Positions 1-9,659 of a stretch of 64,000 nucleotides of DNA are shown here, piece after piece (the first letter of the stretch is position 1; each line of letters begins with the position of its first letter). The notes under the pieces were generated by a model. It saw only the letters and a list, made by a program, of their open reading frames with translations. It made no database searches and was not told the origin of the DNA. Location: assembly GCA_016235025.1 (NCBI GenBank), contig JACRMV010000001.1:248001-312000 (forward strand), written 5' to 3'. The translations under genes and the position numbers were made by a program. This DNA comes from Rhodocyclales bacterium. Its GTDB lineage: Bacteria > Pseudomonadota > Gammaproteobacteria > Burkholderiales > Rhodocyclaceae.

Positions 1-1
1 C

Positions 2-625
2 AACAACATTGTTGCCCTCGCCAGCGGCGGCGCGGGAAGCCGCCAACTCCTTGAATTCATCCATATCGAGGTACTTCCGCTCCTGCCAAGCCTCGTTCTG
101 CTCGGCCAGCAAGGCGCCCATCAGGCGCAAGGCCGACGCATCGTTGGGGAAGATACGGATCACCCGTTCCCGCCGGCGAATCTCCTCGTTGACCCTCGGC
201 TCCAGCCCGGCGCACAGCGCGCTCACCGTCGATCTGGAGAAGCTGGCGCCACACAGCTCTTCGGTGATCGCTGAGACCTTGCGCGTGGAGACGCCCTGCA
301 CGGCCATTTCCATGAGCGCCAGGACAAAGGCCTGCGCGCTCCGCTGGTAGCGCTTGAAGATGTCCGTGGAAAAACTGCCGTCCCGCGTTTGCGGCACCAG
401 CAGCATCACCGGCCCGACTCGCGTGTAGAGGGTGCGCGGCCGGTAGCCGTTGCGGTAGCCGGTCCGCTCGTCTGTCCGTTCGTGTCGCGTCGCCCCCAGC
501 GTTTCCGTCATCTGCGCCTCCAGTATCTGGTTGAGCACCGTCTCCACCCGCTTTGCCAATCCGTCCTGCCCGCTCAAGAGCCCTGGCAACAAGCCCGTTC
601 CTACGCTAATCTCATACCCAGCCAT
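2..625 (-). pseudogene. IS256-family (Mutator-type) transposase, internally deleted
   Basis: Reading the minus strand from an ATG at 625 gives an open frame that runs off the window edge. Its first ~150 residues match the N-terminal half of IS256-family transposases (residues such as QMTETLGA, RTGYRNGYRPR, LYTRVGPVMLLVPQTRDG, LMEMAVQGVSTRKV). After a segment reading LCAGLEPRVNEE the sequence jumps to the family's C-terminal end (RVIRIFPNDASALRLMGALLAEQNEAWQ). The central DDE catalytic region, roughly 200 residues in full-length members, is absent, so this is a deleted, non-autonomous remnant. The junction lies near position 190 to 200. The join appears to be in frame. The terminal inverted repeats were not identified with certainty; the right end must lie between 626 and about 760, just upstream of purL. 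Confidence 0.8.
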
Positions 626-771
626 CGCTTCTTCTCTTTCGGTTATCGATCGTCTCGCAACGTCAATTTACCGAATCGAAGTGGTGGCTACTCGCCACCC
701 GATTTACAGCAGTTTAGGGACTCAATCCTCGGTTGCCACTCCAGAGGCAGGGAATGGTAGTAAGGCGCAGG

Positions 772-777
772 TATAAT
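772..777 (+). promoter_or_regulatory. Possible -10 element for purL
   Basis: A perfect TATAAT lies 39 bases before the purL start codon, between the IS256 remnant and the gene. No good -35 hexamer is seen 16 to 18 bases upstream, so the assignment rests on the -10 alone. Confidence 0.35.
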
Positions 778-815
778 TTCGGCCTTCCTGAGATCGTCCG
801 AATGCTCCTTCGACC

Positions 816-3800
816 ATGACTGAATTCCTTGCGCTGCGCGGGCCTGCCGCGTTTTCTGCGGCACGCCTGGGGCGCTTGCAACTGGGCTTGCAGGCCATCG
901 ATGCTGCCCTCACCCTGAGCGCCGAGCAATGGTTTTTTGTCGAACTGACGCGTCCGCTGGAGGCCGTTGAGCGGGCGCGGCTGGAGAGTCTTCTGGACGT
1001 TCCGTCGCAGCCGGCAACACCACCCGTTGCCCCCCCGGCTGGCGAACTGTTTCTTGTGACGCCGCGCCTGGGCACCATTTCACCGTGGAGCTCGAAGGCT
1101 ACCGATATCGCCCGGAATTGCGGGTTTGTGGCGGTGAAGCGCATCGAGCGCGGCATTGTCTGCCACGTCGCCGGGGTGAAAAAGTCGGTGCTGGCGCTAC
1201 GGCGCGAGGAGATTGCGGCGCAGCTGCACGACCGCATGACGGAATCGGTGCTCGATGCGGTCGATGCCGCACGTGCCCTGTTCCAGCATGTGCCACCGCA
1301 ACCGCTGGTCAGCGTGGATATGCTTGCGGGTGGGCGCGCGGCGCTGGTCGCCGCAAATGGCGCGCTCGGGCTGGCGCTGTCCGACGACGAGATCGATTAT
1401 CTGTTCGAGAATTTCGGCAAACTCGGGCGCAATCCGACCGATGTCGAACTGATGATGTTCGCGCAGGCCAATTCGGAGCACTGTCGACACAAGATTTTCA
1501 ATGCGACGTGGACGGTGGATGGGGAAGATCAGCCGCTGTCGCTGTTTGGCATGATCCGCGAGACGCACAAGGCGCATCCCGAAGGTACGGTGGTGGCGTA
1601 TTCCGACAACGCGGCAGTGATCGAGGGCGCGACGATTCGCCGGTTTTTCCCGCAGACGGATGGCGCCTATGCCTGGCGCGAGGAACTGACGCATCTGCTG
1701 GCCAAGGTCGAGACGCACAATCACCCGACGGCGATCTCGCCCTTCCCCGGTGCGGCTACCGGAGCCGGTGGCGAGATTCGCGACGAAGGCGCCACCGGAC
1801 GCGGTTCCAAGCCGAAGGCCGGGCTGGCCGGCTTCTCGGTCTCCGACCTGAATATTCCCGGCTATTCGCAGCCGTGGGAAGCCGGCTACGGCAAGCCGCA
1901 GCGCATTGCCTCGGCGCTCGAGATCATGATCGACGGTCCGATCGGTGCGGCGGCGTTCAACAACGAGTTCGGGCGGCCGAACCTGGCGGGTTATTTCCGC
2001 AGCTTCGAGCAGGAATTCGCCGGCGAAGTGCGCGGCTACCACAAGCCGATCATGCTTGCCGGCGGCGTCGGCAATATCGCCGCGCGCGATGCGTTCAAGA
2101 TCAAGTTTCCGGCCGGCACGCTGCTGATTCAGCTTGGCGGCCCCGGCATGCTGATCGGGCTGGGCGGCGGTGCGGCTTCGTCGATGACGACCGGCAGCAA
2201 TGCCGAAGATCTTGATTTTGCCTCGGTGCAGCGCGGCAATCCGGAGATGCAGCGGCGCGCGCAGGAAGTGATCGACCGTTGCTGGCAGATGGGCGACGGG
2301 AATCCGATTCTCGCCATCCACGATGTCGGCGCCGGCGGCATTTCCAACGCCATGCCGGAGCTGGCGCACGATGCGGGGCGCGGTGCGACCTTCGATTTGC
2401 GTGCCATCCCGAGCGAGGAGCCGGGCATGAGCCCACGTGAAATCTGGAGCAACGAGGCCCAGGAGCGCTATGTGCTGGCCATCGCGCCGCAGCGGCTGGA
2501 CGAATTCCGCACCCTGTGCGCGCGCGAACGCTGCCCGTTTGCCGTACTCGGCGTGGCGACCGACGACGATCAGCTCACGGTCAGGGATGAGTATTTCGGC
2601 AACCTGCCGGTGGCTATGCCGATGGAAGTGTTGCTCGGCAAACCGCCGCGCACGCATCGCGTTGCGCAACGGCAGCCAGTGCATGCACCGGCGCTCGATC
2701 TGACCGCTATCGATCTGGCCGATGCCTTGCAGCGCGTGCTGCGTTTGCCGGCCGTGGCCTCGAAAAATTTCCTGATTACGATTGGCGACCGTTCGGTCGG
2801 CGGCATGACGACGCGTGACCAGATGGTCGGGCCGTGGCAGATACCGGTGGCTGACGTAGCGGTGACGGCCATGGGGTATGACACGGTGCGCGGCGAGGCC
2901 TTTGCCCTGGGCGAGCGTGCGCCGCTGGCGCTGCTCAATGCGCCGGCCTCGGGACGCATGGCGGTGGGCGAGGCGCTCACCAATCTGGCTGCAGCTGCTA
3001 TCGAAGACATTGGCAAAATCAAGCTCTCTGCCAACTGGATGGCCGCCGCCGGCCACGGCGGTGAAGATGCGGCACTGTTCGATACGGTCAAGACCGTTGG
3101 CCTCGAGTTTTGCCCGGCGCTGGGCATCTCGATACCCGTCGGCAAGGATTCGCTGTCGATGAAGACGCGCTGGCAGGAGGACGGTCAGGACAAGGCCGTG
3201 ATTGCACCATTGTCTTTGATTGTCACCGCTTTTGCGCCGGTGACGGATGTGCGCCACACGCTGACGCCGGAGCTGCGTCGTGATGATGAAGTTGGCGAGA
3301 CGGAACTGTTGCTGGTCGATCTCGGCCTTGGCCGCAACCGGCTTGGCGGCTCGGCGCTGGCGCAGGTTTACGGCGTCAGTGGCGATGTGCCGCCGGATGC
3401 CGATGCCGGCCTGCTGAAAGCCTTTTTCGGCGCCATTCAGCAACTTAACCACGATGGAAAAATTCTGGCCTATCACGATCGCTCCGACGGCGGACTGTGG
3501 GCGACGGTATGCGAGATGAGTTTTGCTTCGCATATCGGCGTCTCGCTCAATCTCGATGCGTTGTGTTTCGACGCATTGGCAAGCGATGTCGATGGCAGCG
3601 AGCGGCGCCCCGAACTCGTTGCCGGACGCAGTCAGGATCGGCTCCTTGCCGCCCTGTTTGCCGAGGAACTGGGCGCCGTGCTGCAAATCCGTGTCGCCGA
3701 TCGCAGTGCCGTGATGCAGGTGCTGCGTGCCGCCGGGCTGGGGCAGGCGGCGCAGTTCATCGGCCATGTCAACACGGCGGACGAAGTGCGGCTCTGGCGC

Positions 3801-4775
3801 AATGCAAAGAAGATTTTCGCGGCGAAGCGCAGCACCTTGCAGCAGACCTGGAGCGAAGTCAGCTACCAGATTGCCAAACTGCGCGACGATCCGGCCTGCG
3901 CACAGGAAGAGTTTGATGCGCTGGCCGATGCCGACGATCCGGGGCTCTCTGTCCATCTGAGCTTCGATCCGGCGGCGTCCTGCACGCCCTTTGTGAGTAC
4001 CGGCGCACGGCCGAAAATCGCGGTACTGCGTGAGCAGGGCATCAATGGCCAGGTCGAAATGGCGGCGGCTTTCGAGCAGGCCGGTTTCGCGCCATTCGAT
4101 GTGCATATGTCGGATCTGCAGGCGGGGCGCGTCAGGCTGGCCGACTTCAAGGGCTTTGTCGCCTGCGGCGGGTTTTCCTATGGCGATGTCCTCGGCGCCG
4201 GGCAGGGCTGGGCCAAGTCGATCCTGTTCAACGATGCCTTGCGCGATGAATTCACCGCCTTCTTCGCCCGTACCGACAGTTTCGCGCTGGGTGTCTGCAA
4301 TGGCTGCCAGATGATGGCCCATCTGGCGCCGATCATTCCCGGCGCCGATGCCTGGCCAAGCTTCCAGCGCAACCGCAGCGAGCAGTTCGAGGCGCGCCTG
4401 GTGCAGGTCGAGATACCCGAGTCGCCCTCGATTTTCCTTGCCGGCATGGCCGGGTCGCGGCTGCCGGTCGTGATCTCCCACGGCGAAGGGCGCGCGGTAT
4501 TCGCTGCGGCTGCGAAAAAGTCGGCGCTGGCGCTACGCTACATCGATCATCATGGCAAGGTGGCCACCCGTTATCCGCAAAACCCGAACGGCTCGCCCGA
4601 CGGCATTGCCGGCGTGACCACTGCCGATGGCCGATTCACGATCATGATGCCGCATCCGGAGCGCACCTTCCGCGTTGTGCAGATGTCATGGCATCCGCGC
4701 GATTGGGAGGCACGTTTTGGTGCACTCTCGCCCTGGGCGACCCTGTTCTACAACGCACGACGCTGGCTGGGATAG
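816..4775 (+). CDS. purL: Phosphoribosylformylglycinamidine synthase (FGAM synthase)
   Basis: Fourth step of de novo purine synthesis: converts FGAR, glutamine and ATP to FGAM in the cytoplasm. The 1319-residue product is the long single-chain form typical of beta- and gammaproteobacteria: N-terminal linker domain, two AIRS-like halves (motifs such as [22 protein letters not shown] and the glycine-rich [16 protein letters not shown]), and a C-terminal class I glutamine amidotransferase domain with the nucleophile in GVCNGCQMM and a late [10 protein letters not shown]. It is monocistronic here: the IS remnant lies upstream and the next gene is on the other strand. Two copies of the 25-bp dispersed repeat sit inside it, encoding KKSVLALR and KKSALALR in stretches that are variable among PurL proteins. 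The frame is intact and the identification is secure. Confidence 0.98.
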   Translation: MTEFLALRGPAAFSAARLGRLQLGLQAIDAALTLSAEQWFFVELTRPLEAVERARLESLLDVPSQPATPPVAPPAGELFLVTPRLGTISPWSSKATDIARNCGFVAVKRIERGIVCHVAGVKKSVLALRREEIAAQLHDRMTESVLDAVDAARALFQHVPPQPLVSVDMLAGGRAALVAANGALGLALSDDEIDYLFENFGKLGRNPTDVELMMFAQANSEHCRHKIFNATWTVDGEDQPLSLFGMIRETHKAHPEGTVVAYSDNAAVIEGATIRRFFPQTDGAYAWREELTHLLAKVETHNHPTAISPFPGAATGAGGEIRDEGATGRGSKPKAGLAGFSVSDLNIPGYSQPWEAGYGKPQRIASALEIMIDGPIGAAAFNNEFGRPNLAGYFRSFEQEFAGEVRGYHKPIMLAGGVGNIAARDAFKIKFPAGTLLIQLGGPGMLIGLGGGAASSMTTGSNAEDLDFASVQRGNPEMQRRAQEVIDRCWQMGDGNPILAIHDVGAGGISNAMPELAHDAGRGATFDLRAIPSEEPGMSPREIWSNEAQERYVLAIAPQRLDEFRTLCARERCPFAVLGVATDDDQLTVRDEYFGNLPVAMPMEVLLGKPPRTHRVAQRQPVHAPALDLTAIDLADALQRVLRLPAVASKNFLITIGDRSVGGMTTRDQMVGPWQIPVADVAVTAMGYDTVRGEAFALGERAPLALLNAPASGRMAVGEALTNLAAAAIEDIGKIKLSANWMAAAGHGGEDAALFDTVKTVGLEFCPALGISIPVGKDSLSMKTRWQEDGQDKAVIAPLSLIVTAFAPVTDVRHTLTPELRRDDEVGETELLLVDLGLGRNRLGGSALAQVYGVSGDVPPDADAGLLKAFFGAIQQLNHDGKILAYHDRSDGGLWATVCEMSFASHIGVSLNLDALCFDALASDVDGSERRPELVAGRSQDRLLAALFAEELGAVLQIRVADRSAVMQVLRAAGLGQAAQFIGHVNTADEVRLWRNAKKIFAAKRSTLQQTWSEVSYQIAKLRDDPACAQEEFDALADADDPGLSVHLSFDPAASCTPFVSTGARPKIAVLREQGINGQVEMAAAFEQAGFAPFDVHMSDLQAGRVRLADFKGFVACGGFSYGDVLGAGQGWAKSILFNDALRDEFTAFFARTDSFALGVCNGCQMMAHLAPIIPGADAWPSFQRNRSEQFEARLVQVEIPESPSIFLAGMAGSRLPVVISHGEGRAVFAAAAKKSALALRYIDHHGKVATRYPQNPNGSPDGIAGVTTADGRFTIMMPHPERTFRVVQMSWHPRDWEARFGALSPWATLFYNARRWLG
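1179..1203 (-). repeat. 25-bp dispersed repeat, copy 1
   Basis: Inside purL. Minus-strand reading GCCGT-AGCG-CCAGCACCGACTTTTT, one mismatch to the consensus in 21 fixed positions. In the purL frame it encodes KKSVLALR. Confidence 0.85.
4515..4539 (-). repeat. 25-bp dispersed repeat, copy 2
   Basis: Inside purL near its C-terminal domain. The 16-bp core CCAGCGCCGACTTTTT is perfect on the minus strand; the leading GCCGT reads AGCGT. It encodes KKSALALR. Confidence 0.85.
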
Positions 4776-4827
4776 GCGCGGACGAATACAGGGTTTCCGG
4801 CAGTCTCTCCGTCAGGCTGTGGGGGCA

Positions 4828-5043
4828 TCAGCCCCGGCGCGGCGTGCCTGACTGCTGCACCGGAGGGCACGGGATGTCACCGTAGGAGCAGAAGACGCAG
4901 CAATCCCCGGGCTGTGGGCGCAGTATGCGGTGGCAACCCGGGCATTCGTAAAAATACTGGCAGGCATCGATTGGCATGGTTTCCTTCTGCTGATGTCCGC
5001 AGGCGGGGCAGGTCAGCGTCGATTCGCTCAGTATCGCCGTCAT
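4828..5043 (-). CDS. GDCCVxC-type small zinc-ribbon protein
   Basis: A 71-residue protein with CPACGH near the N-terminus, CPGCHR in the middle and the signature GDCCVFCSYG followed by PCPP near the C-terminus. This matches the small GDCCVxC-domain family, some members of which are selenoproteins; here all positions are cysteine codons. The function is unknown; the CxxC pairs suggest metal binding or redox work. I chose the ATG at 5043 rather than longer options because a GGAG at 5050-5053 lies six bases before it, whereas the in-frame ATG at 5049 directly abuts that GGAG. The longer upstream reading would run through the terminator at 5092-5122, so the gene has its own short upstream region. 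Confidence 0.75.
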   Translation of the reverse strand: MTAILSESTLTCPACGHQQKETMPIDACQYFYECPGCHRILRPQPGDCCVFCSYGDIPCPPVQQSGTPRRG

Positions 5044-5091
5044 TTTCATCTCCGTTGCGATGAGGAATAACGGCCAGATTACCGCCGCCGA

Positions 5092-5122
5092 TAAAAAAGG
5101 GAGCCGCGGCTCCCTTTTTTTA
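5092..5122. terminator. Bidirectional intrinsic terminator
   Basis: A perfect 16-base palindrome, GGGAGCCGCGGCTCCC at 5099-5114, is flanked by six A on the left and seven T on the right. It ends the minus-strand operon whose last gene stops at 5138. Confidence 0.9.
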
Positions 5123-5137
5123 TCGGGTGATGCGTGC

Positions 5138-5947
5138 TTATTCGACCTTGGCCTTGGCGCGGAGGTCTTCGACATGCTTTTGCACCAGACGCTGCTGGAG
5201 TTGCTGGGCGATCTGGCCCTTGGCTTCGTCAAAGCTCGGCAGTTTCAGTTCGCGTGTGTCGTCGAGCTGGATTACATGCCAGCCAAAGTCGCTCTTGACC
5301 GGGACGGTGGTGTATTTACCCTTTTCCAGTTTCACCATCGCATCCGAGAATGGCTTGACGAAGGAAGCCGGGGTAGCCCAACCCAGGTCGCCACCGCGCT
5401 CTTTGGAACCGGGGTCTTTGGATTGTTTCGCCAGATCCTCGAATTTTTCACCCTTGCCCAGCTTTTCGACGATGGCGCGGGCTTCGTCTGCGGTTTCGAC
5501 CAGGATATGGCGTGCCTTGTATTCCTTGCTGCCCAGTTTGGCCTTGAGTGCTTCATATTCGGCCTTGATCTGGTCGTCGCTGATGGGATGGCTCTGCACG
5601 TAGTTCTTCAGGTAGGCGCCGATCAGCACACCCTGGCGCGAGAGTTCAATCTGTGCTTGCACGTCGGGGTTCTTGTCGAGGCCTTTTTTGATGGCTTCCT
5701 GGGTCAGGATTTCACGCCGCACCAGTTCTTCCTTGACCGCGCTGCGCAGTTCCGGCGAGTCGGGCTGGCCTTGGGAAGTCTGGCCGGCAATCAGTGTGTC
5801 GGCACGATTCTTCGGAATGGCCTTGCCATTGACGGTGACAAAAACGGTAGCTGCGTCGCCGCTGTTTTTCTTTGCGGCAAGAGCCGGAGTAGCGGTCAGT
5901 GAGGCGGCAAAAGCGAGCAGAAGGGCATGGCGGAGCGTGCGGTTCAT
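5138..5947 (-). CDS. Periplasmic parvulin-type peptidylprolyl isomerase
   Basis: A 269-residue secreted foldase. Residues 1-24 form a Sec signal peptide ending in PALA, followed by an alpha-helical chaperone-like region (about 30-140) and a rotamase/PpiC domain at about 143-231 (KARHILV, GGDLGW, FGWHVIQL). The layout matches SurA/PrsA-like PPIases of betaproteobacteria that assist folding of exported proteins; 'PpiC-like' is the safest name. It is the last gene of the msrB-yciB-yciI-bolA run, 16 bases after bolA, and is followed by the terminator at 5092-5122. Confidence 0.93.
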   Translation of the reverse strand: MNRTLRHALLLAFAASLTATPALAAKKNSGDAATVFVTVNGKAIPKNRADTLIAGQTSQGQPDSPELRSAVKEELVRREILTQEAIKKGLDKNPDVQAQIELSRQGVLIGAYLKNYVQSHPISDDQIKAEYEALKAKLGSKEYKARHILVETADEARAIVEKLGKGEKFEDLAKQSKDPGSKERGGDLGWATPASFVKPFSDAMVKLEKGKYTTVPVKSDFGWHVIQLDDTRELKLPSFDEAKGQIAQQLQQRLVQKHVEDLRAKAKVE

Positions 5948-5963
5948 TATTTGGCTTCCTGGA

Positions 5964-6239
5964 TTAAATGGAGGAGGTGGGTTCGTCAGGGGTTTTTGCG
6001 GTAATGCTCAGGGCATGAATTTCCCGCTTCATCAGCGGGGCCAGCGCATCATACACCAAGCGGTGTCTTTCCATTGTCCTGCAACCGGCAAAGCGGGGCG
6101 AGGTTATGGCGAGCCGGAAATGGCCACCACCACTGGCGGCGCCGGCGTGGCCGGCGTGCAGCGCCGAGTCGTCAATGATCTCAATCGCGACAGGGTCGAG
6201 CGCGGCGAGTCGTTCGCGCATGGCGGCGATGACGTTCAT
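5964..6239 (-). CDS. BolA family protein
   Basis: A 91-residue protein with the BolA/IbaG fold signature: a helix starting [19 protein letters not shown], then [18 protein letters not shown], and [22 protein letters not shown]. Family members bind monothiol glutaredoxins and [2Fe-2S] clusters and influence iron and envelope homeostasis. The start ATG overlaps the stop of the preceding yciI gene (ATGA at 6236-6239), implying translational coupling. I do not assign bolA itself because several paralogues exist in proteobacteria. Confidence 0.9.
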   Translation of the reverse strand: MNVIAAMRERLAALDPVAIEIIDDSALHAGHAGAASGGGHFRLAITSPRFAGCRTMERHRLVYDALAPLMKREIHALSITAKTPDEPTSSI

Positions 6240-6541
6240 GTGACAGGCAGTGTCTGCCGGAACGGGCGCACGGTGACCCGGGCATAAACGCCCGCACTGA
6301 CGAAGGGGTCGGCCTCGGCCCAGGCCTGCGCGCTTTCCAGCGAGTCGAATTCGGCTACGATCAGGCTGCCGGAAAAGCCGGCGGGGCCGGGGTCGGGACT
6401 GTCGATGGCCGGGAAGGGGCCAGCCAGGACGAGACGCCCGGCGGCCTGCATTGCAGTCAGGCGTGCCAGATGCACCGGGCGCGTGGCTAGGCGACGCTCA
6501 AGGCTGTTTGGCGCATCTTCGGCAATGATGGCATAGAGCAT
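6236..6541 (-). CDS. YciI family protein
   Basis: A 101-residue ferredoxin-like alpha/beta-barrel protein (MLYAIIAED start, [23 protein letters not shown], then a C-terminal VTVRPFRQ). The family is related to muconolactone isomerase folds; its biochemical role is unsettled. The ATG at 6541 overlaps the yciB stop codon (TAATG), which supports this start over longer in-frame readings that extend into yciB. Position inside the yciB-yciI-bolA run is a recurring betaproteobacterial arrangement. Confidence 0.9.
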   Translation of the reverse strand: MLYAIIAEDAPNSLERRLATRPVHLARLTAMQAAGRLVLAGPFPAIDSPDPGPAGFSGSLIVAEFDSLESAQAWAEADPFVSAGVYARVTVRPFRQTLPVT

Positions 6542-7080
6542 TACTTTTTTTCCTCCGGCATGTATTTGGCCAGTACTGCACCCTGGATGATGATGAACAC
6601 GATCATCAGGCCCATGAAGCCGAAGAGCTTGAAATTGACCCAGGCGGCGGTGCTGAAATTGAAGGCCACATACAGGTTGACGCAACCCATGACGGCGAAG
6701 AAGCCGGCCCAGGCCAGGTTGAGCTTGCCCCACAAAGGCTCGGGCAGGTTCATCTGCTGCTGTTCCAGCATGGCGCGGATCAGGTTGCGCTTGAAGAACT
6801 GTGCCGACCCCAGCAGGGAAACGGAAAACAGCCAGTAGAGGATGGTCGGCTTCCACTTGATGAAGGTCTCGTCATGCAGGATCAGCGTCGCCCCGCCGAA
6901 GACGACAACCAGCCCCAGGCTGACCCAGAGCATGGTGTCCACCTTGCCGTGGCGATGCCAGACCCAGGCAATCTGTGCTGCCGTCGCCGCGATGACAACG
7001 CCGGTGGCGATGTAGATATCGAACAGCTTGAAGGCGGCAAAAAAGAGGATGACCGGAAGCAGGTCGAAGAGAAATTTCAT
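6541..7080 (-). CDS. yciB: Inner-membrane septation protein A (YciB/IspZ)
   Basis: A 179-residue integral membrane protein with about five transmembrane segments. The N-terminus [18 protein letters not shown] and the later [13 protein letters not shown] and [12 protein letters not shown] stretches are characteristic of YciB/IspZ. In Escherichia coli and Shigella the protein links cell-wall elongation and division complexes and affects envelope integrity. It lies 15 bases downstream of msrB and overlaps yciI, so it is part of one transcription unit. Confidence 0.95.
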   Translation of the reverse strand: MKFLFDLLPVILFFAAFKLFDIYIATGVVIAATAAQIAWVWHRHGKVDTMLWVSLGLVVVFGGATLILHDETFIKWKPTILYWLFSVSLLGSAQFFKRNLIRAMLEQQQMNLPEPLWGKLNLAWAGFFAVMGCVNLYVAFNFSTAAWVNFKLFGFMGLMIVFIIIQGAVLAKYMPEEKK

Positions 7081-7095
7081 GGGTAGAAGGTGGAA

Positions 7096-7497
7096 TTACT
7101 TCTTTTCGAGATCGATGGAAGCCGAGTTTATACAATAGCGCAGGCCGCCCGGGGCGGGGCCATCGGGAAAAACATGGCCCAGATGACAGCCGCAGCGGTG
7201 ACAGGCGACCTCAGTGCGGCGCATGCCGTAGCGGGTGTCTTCGTGTTCGGCAATGGCGCTATCGGCAAGCGGAGCGGTGAAGCTGGGCCAGCCGCAGCCG
7301 GCGTCGAATTTTGCCTGCGCATCGAACAGAGGCTCGCCGCAGCCTATGCAGCGATAGATACCTTCATCGCGGGTATTCCAGTATCTGCCGCTGAACGCCG
7401 GTTCGGTGCCCTTTTCGCGGGCGATCCGATACTGCTCCGGCGTGAGTTGGGCACGCCATTCAGCTTCGCTCTTGATGATCGTTGGCTTATCGCTCAT
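7096..7497 (-). CDS. msrB: Peptide-methionine (R)-S-oxide reductase
   Basis: Repairs R-methionine sulfoxide in oxidised proteins. The 133-residue protein has the MsrB zinc site formed by C50/C53 (YRCIGCG) and C99/C102 ([11 protein letters not shown]), the GCGWPSF motif, and the catalytic cysteine C122 in [11 protein letters not shown]. It is the first gene of the minus-strand operon and is divergent from dadA, with about 70 bases between the start codons. Confidence 0.97.
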   Translation of the reverse strand: MSDKPTIIKSEAEWRAQLTPEQYRIAREKGTEPAFSGRYWNTRDEGIYRCIGCGEPLFDAQAKFDAGCGWPSFTAPLADSAIAEHEDTRYGMRRTEVACHRCGCHLGHVFPDGPAPGGLRYCINSASIDLEKK

Positions 7498-7507
7498 GGG
7501 CGCTGAC

Positions 7508-7513
7508 TATAAT
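7508..7513 (+). promoter_or_regulatory. Possible -10 element for dadA
   Basis: A perfect TATAAT preceded by TGAC lies in the msrB/dadA divergent gap, 53 bases before the chosen dadA start. A weak TTGGCT lies 20 bases further upstream, a longer spacer than usual. Confidence 0.35.
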
Positions 7514-7566
7514 CGACCTGAAGCTGCATGAGAAGCGGGTTTACGGCAAAAGTTCAGGGTGATGCG

Positions 7567-8832
7567 ATGCGTGTGACGGTATTGGGGGCGGGTGTGGTCG
7601 GCGTGACCAGCGCCTGGTATCTGGCGACGGAGGGGCACGAGGTGACCGTGATCGAGCGGCAGCCTGGACCGGCGCTGGAGACGAGCTTTGCCAATGGCGG
7701 TCAGATTTCGGTCAGTCACGCCGAGCCGTGGGCCAATCCGGCGGCTTTGCTGCGTATCCTGAAATGGATGGGACGAGAGGATGCACCGCTGTTGTGGCGC
7801 TTGCGCGCCGATGCAGCGCAATGGGCCTGGGGGCTGCGTTTCCTGCGCGAGTGCAGCGCCGCACGGACGCGGGCCAATATCGGCGCCATCGTGCGCTTGG
7901 GCCTGGCCAGCCGCGCCGCCTTGCGCGCCTTGCGGGAGGACCTGGCGCTGGAGTACGACCAACTCGAGCGCGGCATCCTGCATTTTTATACCGACCGGCG
8001 CGAGTTCGAACATGCGCTGCAGCAAGCGGCCCTGATGCGCGAATTCGGGTGCGAACGCGTACCGCAGACCGAGGCGGAATGCATGGCCATCGAGCCGGCG
8101 CTGGAAGCGGCTACCCTGCCCATAGTCGGCGGTACCTATACGGCGGCGGATGAATCGGGCGATGCCTGCCGATTTACCGGGGTTTTGGCGCAGCGCGCGA
8201 CAGCACGCGGCGTCCGTTTCCGGTATGGCGAGCAGGTGACTGGGCTGGAGCGTGAAGACGGACGTCTGGTCGCTGTGTGCCTGGCTTCGGGCGAGAAGGT
8301 GCGTGCCGATGCCACGGTACTGGCGTTGGGCAGTTATTCGCCCTTGCTGCTGCGCCCATTGGGTGTGCGACTGCCGGTTTATCCGGCCAAGGGCTACTCG
8401 GCAACCCTGGTCTTGCCGGATGGCCATGCGCGCGTGGCGGCGCCGACCGTAAGCCTGACCGACGATGGGGCGAAAATTGTTTTTTCGCGGCTTGGGCAGC
8501 GCTTGCGCGTGGCGGGCACGGCGGAGTTCACGGGCTACGATCTGTCGCCCAATCCGGCCCGTTGTGCGGCGCTGGTGCGGCGCACGCGCGAGCTGTTTCC
8601 GGCGCTGGCGAACGTGGAACAGATTGAGTTCTGGGCGGGTTTGCGTCCGGCCACGCCGGGCAATGTGCCTTTGATCGGCGAGTTGCGGGCGGCTGGTCTC
8701 GCTGGATTGTGGCTGAATACCGGCCATGGCACCCTGGGCTGGACGCTGGCCTGCGGTTCGGCGCGCTTGCTCGCAGACAGGATGGCCGGGCGCGCCTCAG
8801 AACTCGACCCGGCGCCGTACCAGTTTTGCTGA
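7567..8832 (+). CDS. dadA: D-amino-acid dehydrogenase (FAD-dependent)
   Basis: Oxidises D-amino acids, classically D-alanine, and passes electrons to the respiratory chain at the inner membrane. The 421-residue product begins MRVTVLGAGVVG, a dinucleotide-binding GxGxxG fold, followed by the DAO-family features TSFANGGQIS, a mid-protein substrate domain, and the C-terminal NTGHGTLGWT that contacts FAD. I prefer the ATG at 7567 over one 13 codons upstream because an AGGG at 7556-7559 sits seven bases before it and the Rossmann strand then starts at residue 2. No alanine racemase gene is adjacent. Confidence 0.93.
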   Translation: MRVTVLGAGVVGVTSAWYLATEGHEVTVIERQPGPALETSFANGGQISVSHAEPWANPAALLRILKWMGREDAPLLWRLRADAAQWAWGLRFLRECSAARTRANIGAIVRLGLASRAALRALREDLALEYDQLERGILHFYTDRREFEHALQQAALMREFGCERVPQTEAECMAIEPALEAATLPIVGGTYTAADESGDACRFTGVLAQRATARGVRFRYGEQVTGLEREDGRLVAVCLASGEKVRADATVLALGSYSPLLLRPLGVRLPVYPAKGYSATLVLPDGHARVAAPTVSLTDDGAKIVFSRLGQRLRVAGTAEFTGYDLSPNPARCAALVRRTRELFPALANVEQIEFWAGLRPATPGNVPLIGELRAAGLAGLWLNTGHGTLGWTLACGSARLLADRMAGRASELDPAPYQFC

Positions 8833-8857
8833 TCCCGGTTGCTGCGGGCGGCGCCAC

Positions 8858-8882
8858 GCCGTATCACCAGCGCCGATTTCCC
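8858..8882 (+). repeat. 25-bp dispersed repeat, copy 3 (degenerate end)
   Basis: In the gap after dadA: GCCGT-ATCA-CCAGCGCCGA matches perfectly, then TTTCCC replaces CTTTTT. It is one of few intergenic copies. Confidence 0.7.
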
Positions 8883-8932
8883 CGCTGATTTACAAGGTGC
8901 ACGCTGCGCCGGAAGCGGCGGGCGATGCGCTG

Positions 8933-9157
8933 TCATGCATATTCGTCCGGGCTTGGGTCGAGCGAACGTTCGATGGCGAAAATTTGATCTTTCACCAGCA
9001 GCTTGCGTTTCTTCAAGCGCCGCAACTGGAGTTCGTCGTCAGATGGGTTGGCAGCCAGGCGGCTGATGGTTTCATCGAGTTGGCGATGTTCGTTGCGCAA
9101 CTCAAGCAGACGCGCTTGCACAGTGCCGGGATTATTGGCTGCCTCCATGGATTCCAC
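8933..9157 (-). CDS. DUF465 (YdcH-like) small coiled-coil protein
   Basis: A 74-residue highly charged, alpha-helical protein (LLELRNEHRQLDETISRLA, then LRRLKKRKLLVKDQI) with the DUF465/YdcH pattern of two helices that end in LKK.KL..KD.I. The biochemical function is unknown. It stands alone between dadA and the CBS gene. The start could be the second methionine four codons in. Confidence 0.85.
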   Translation of the reverse strand: MESMEAANNPGTVQARLLELRNEHRQLDETISRLAANPSDDELQLRRLKKRKLLVKDQIFAIERSLDPSPDEYA

Positions 9158-9207
9158 GCGATCAGGATAGATACAGCATCAGTACGGGGTAGTTTGGCGG
9201 CGGTTTC

Positions 9208-9639
9208 TCAACTGGCAATGTACTGTTCCAGTTGCCGGATCAGGAAAGCCTGCTCGGCAATGGTTTCCTTGACCAGGTCACCAATGGAAATTATGCCGAC
9301 CAGCTTGTTCTCGCCATCAACCACAGGCAGGTGCCGGATGTGTTTTTCAGTCATCATGGTCATGGCTTCAGTTATTGTTTGTTCCAGTCTGGCGCAAAGC
9401 ACTTTCTCGGTCATGATTTCACGGATCAGCGTCTCTTTTGACGACCTGTCATGCAGGATGACCTTGCGTGCGTAATCGCGCTCGCTGAATATCCCTTCCA
9501 GATGGTCGTCCGTCATGACCAGGACAGCGCCAATGTTATGCTCCGCCATCAGTTTCAGGGCAACGTATACCGAGTCGTCGGGAGAAACGGCCAGCGGTTG
9601 GCGCGGATGCGACCCGAGTAATTGTTTCAGGGTTTTCAT
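9208..9639 (-). CDS. Tandem CBS-domain protein
   Basis: A 143-residue protein made of two CBS domains: the first at about 8-65 (DDSVYVALKLMAEHNIGAVLVM, GIFSERDYARKV) and the second at about 73-128 (ITEAMTMMTEKHIRHLPVVDG, GIISIGDLVKE). Stand-alone CBS pairs usually bind adenosine nucleotides and act as energy or redox sensors; the target here cannot be read from sequence. It is 20 bases downstream of the diguanylate cyclase gene's stop codon, on the same strand, and may be cotranscribed with it. Confidence 0.93.
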   Translation of the reverse strand: MKTLKQLLGSHPRQPLAVSPDDSVYVALKLMAEHNIGAVLVMTDDHLEGIFSERDYARKVILHDRSSKETLIREIMTEKVLCARLEQTITEAMTMMTEKHIRHLPVVDGENKLVGIISIGDLVKETIAEQAFLIRQLEQYIAS

Positions 9640-9659
9640 TGCCTTTCTCCTTGTTGGTG

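Noticed and set aside
1197-4481. A 1094-codon open frame antisense to purL
   Set aside because: It is the mirror frame of a GC-rich, strongly coding gene; composition is basic and repetitive with no domain pattern, while purL is certain.
7507-8727. A 406-codon open frame antisense to dadA
   Set aside because: Same kind of shadow; Arg/Gln/His-rich without recognisable folds.
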